Below the pieces are notes generated by a model, which ran no database searches, was not told the origin of the DNA, and saw only the letters and a program-made list of their open reading frames with translations. Shown here one piece after another: positions 41,567 through 43,192 of a DNA stretch of 43,192 nucleotides. The stretch comes from an uncultured Gammaproteobacteria bacterium (GTDB lineage Bacteria; Pseudomonadota; Gammaproteobacteria; Pseudomonadales; Ketobacteraceae): NCBI GenBank assembly GCA_913063495.1, contig CAJXXT010000019.1, positions 1 through 43,192 on the forward strand, in the 5' to 3' direction. Numbering within the stretch: the first letter of the stretch is position 1; each line of letters starts with the position of its first letter. A program made the position numbers and the translations under genes.

Positions 41567-43192
41567 ATGTCACTGGTACTCACAATTGTACGCCAACCAC
41601 CGGCCACGGATGTTGCGCAAAGTCGTATGACGTTCGGGGCGTCAGGAGGAACAATAGGGCGAAATGCTACGAATGATTGGCAATTGCCAGATCCTGACCG
41701 CTTTGTTTCATCCCGTCATGCCTGTATTCGTTGTGAGGGAGGGCAGTACTATTTGGTAGATACCAGTACTAATGGCGTTTATTACAACAATACAGAGCAA
41801 CCGTTGGGTACGGGGAACCAGGCCATGTTGTCGGAAGGCGATAGACTGTATTTTGGCGAATATGAATTATTGGTGGAATTCGAGCAAAGCCCTGCAGCAG
41901 ACAACATGAGTTTGAACGATTTTGATCAGTGGTTAGACCCAGCGCCGGCGAATGATATTTTGGCTGACAGCTCTGACAGCTCTGATGGCTCGGTAGGAAA
42001 TGATTTCTTGATGGAATCCGAGGAGCTTGATCCTCTCGCTGCATTCGATAAAGCTCTACCAAGTTCAGGCGTGCCGTCTACCAATGCAATCCCTGACGAT
42101 GATGATTGGCTAGGTGCAAGCCAACCAGATAACGCCTCTCCTATGGAGCAAGCATTTTCTATTGCCGCTCCGGTTTCCGACCCCCTCATCCCTGAGCCCA
42201 TAAACTCAGCTCCTTCAATGTCAGAAGGTGACGGGCACGCCATTCCTGATGATTGGGATATTGATGACTTATTGGGCGACGGAGCACCTGAAGAGGTCGT
42301 AGTTCCCAGAGCACCTGAGGCAATAGCAAAACCAGTACTGCAACCCAAAAACCCAGTGCCTCAGCCAGTAAAACCGATACCATCACCCTCTCAACCTTCT
42401 AAAGTAACGAGTGTTGCAAAAGTAACGAGTGCTGTAAGAAAGAAAGCGAAGACTGAGTTGGATGAAATTGAATCACTGCTAGATGTGAATATTGCGATTC
42501 CAGCAGCTCAGCAAGATATTAAAGATACCGCTCAGCGTGAAACAAACGAACTGGATGCTTTTCTAGGTTTAGGTGATACCCCTGCTCCAAGCGTTACTCC
42601 TCACAAAGGCCTCATAATAGAAGAGGCGGTTGAAGATGATTTGTCGATTGATGAGTTTCTTTCAGTTGACGATTTTGCTGCAGAGAAGAATCAGGAAAGT
42701 ACTCTGTTGCCGACGGTTGAGCTTGAGCAAGAAATAGCCACTGATCAAGGTGCTGAGGCTAAAGCTGCCGGGGCTAAGGATGCTCCCTCCCCAAGCGTTA
42801 CGTCACAAGAGAGAGTTTCTGATGCTGACCAAGTCTCTGAACTAATTAACTCGCTTGGATTGGATCCTGAGCAAGTTAATTCGGAGCAGCGAGCGAATTT
42901 CAATCAACTGATTGCCGATATGTTGCGCGAGTCTACCAAAGGTATGATGGCTGTGCTGGGCGCTAGAAATGCCATAAAAAATGAATTCAGAATGAATGTT
43001 ACTTTGATTCAGGCCGCTGAAAATAATCCGTTAAAATTTTCACCTAATGTGGATGAAGCACTTAGGAACATGTTTACCTCTCAAAGCAATGCTTATTTGC
43101 CGGGGGTTCTTGCTGTTAGACATGGTTTTCAAGATATAGCGGATCATCAAATAGCCGTAATTGCCGGGATGCGAGAAGCTTTTACTTCCATG
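41567..43192 (+). CDS. tagH: TagH/ImpI-type T6SS FHA-domain protein (3'-partial)
   Basis: The frame opens at ATG 41567 and stays open to the last base, 542 codons without a stop; the 3' end is beyond the window. The FHA domain at about 20-115 has GRN (Arg32), SSRH (Ser49, Arg50, His51) and TNG (Asn69), the phosphothreonine-binding residues. A long acidic low-complexity linker (about 120-400) contains repeated DDWD/DFL-type patches. The C-terminal segment (about 445-542), with ESTKGMMAVLGARNAIKNEF, NNPLKFSPNVDEALRNMF and GFQDIADHQIAVIAGMREAF, is the conserved TagH/ImpI domain of T6SS FHA proteins. It marks the edge of a probable T6SS operon lying beyond the window. Confidence 0.9.
   Translation, partial: MSLVLTIVRQPPATDVAQSRMTFGASGGTIGRNATNDWQLPDPDRFVSSRHACIRCEGGQYYLVDTSTNGVYYNNTEQPLGTGNQAMLSEGDRLYFGEYELLVEFEQSPAADNMSLNDFDQWLDPAPANDILADSSDSSDGSVGNDFLMESEELDPLAAFDKALPSSGVPSTNAIPDDDDWLGASQPDNASPMEQAFSIAAPVSDPLIPEPINSAPSMSEGDGHAIPDDWDIDDLLGDGAPEEVVVPRAPEAIAKPVLQPKNPVPQPVKPIPSPSQPSKVTSVAKVTSAVRKKAKTELDEIESLLDVNIAIPAAQQDIKDTAQRETNELDAFLGLGDTPAPSVTPHKGLIIEEAVEDDLSIDEFLSVDDFAAEKNQESTLLPTVELEQEIATDQGAEAKAAGAKDAPSPSVTSQERVSDADQVSELINSLGLDPEQVNSEQRANFNQLIADMLRESTKGMMAVLGARNAIKNEFRMNVTLIQAAENNPLKFSPNVDEALRNMFTSQSNAYLPGVLAVRHGFQDIADHQIAVIAGMREAFTSM

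Overview
The window looks like chromosome of a marine or aquatic gammaproteobacterium of moderate G+C. This rests on a gammaproteobacterial PBP1b followed by an LpoP-type lipoprotein, a Pseudomonas-like thiD-thiE-hemL order, and lipid genes typical of oil- or lipid-using marine genera: wax ester synthase, iron alcohol dehydrogenase, GMC oxidoreductase, patatin, and a pair of MMPL-type RND proteins. Genus is not determined; an Oleiphilus-, Ketobacter- or Marinobacter-like organism is only a guess.

Layout. (1) 110-7063, plus strand: mrcB with a very long Lys/Ala/Pro-rich tail, lpoP, an iron alcohol dehydrogenase, an exported metallo-beta-lactamase-fold protein and a WS/DGAT acyltransferase. (2) 7150-12550, accessory: two small genes arranged like integron cassettes (one complete attC-like site at 7460-7512, one half site at 7958-7972), a beta-propeller lipoprotein behind a perfect palindrome, and a 5'-truncated isochorismatase-family gene divergent from its LysR regulator. 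(3) 12551-16651, minus strand: apparent operon thiD-thiE-hemL-hypothetical-NRDE/TANGO2. (4) 16693-22210, plus strand: MsbA-like ABC exporter, 4HBT thioesterase, DUF3336 patatin, MgtC/DUF4010 membrane protein. (5) 22184-27295, minus strand: two RND/MMPL proteins separated by a 13-bp perfect inverted repeat. (6) 27512-35224, mixed: a small hypothetical protein, a six-TM histidine kinase, a GMC dehydrogenase, an unknown protein, a DUF4282 protein, a MATE exporter, an orphan FliL-like protein, two small ORFs (58 and 39 codons) and a 92-aa protein ending in a strong terminator.

(7) 35350-43192 is the most interesting part. It looks like the edge of a type VI secretion or phospho-signalling locus. 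It holds a membrane-anchored Hanks Ser/Thr kinase, a convergent single-TM protein with six repeated acidic-Thr-aliphatic motifs in its cytoplasmic half, a Sel1/coiled-coil/caspase (C14) lipoprotein, an alpha/beta-hydrolase lipoprotein, and, divergent and cut by the window edge, a TagH/ImpI-type FHA protein. Upstream of the FHA gene lies an array of six tandem 11-bp imperfect repeats. A working hypothesis is that the kinase phosphorylates the repeated Thr motifs and the FHA domain reads them, with the caspase-like and hydrolase lipoproteins acting at the envelope. No tRNA, rRNA, CRISPR array, integrase, transposase or complete insertion sequence was seen.
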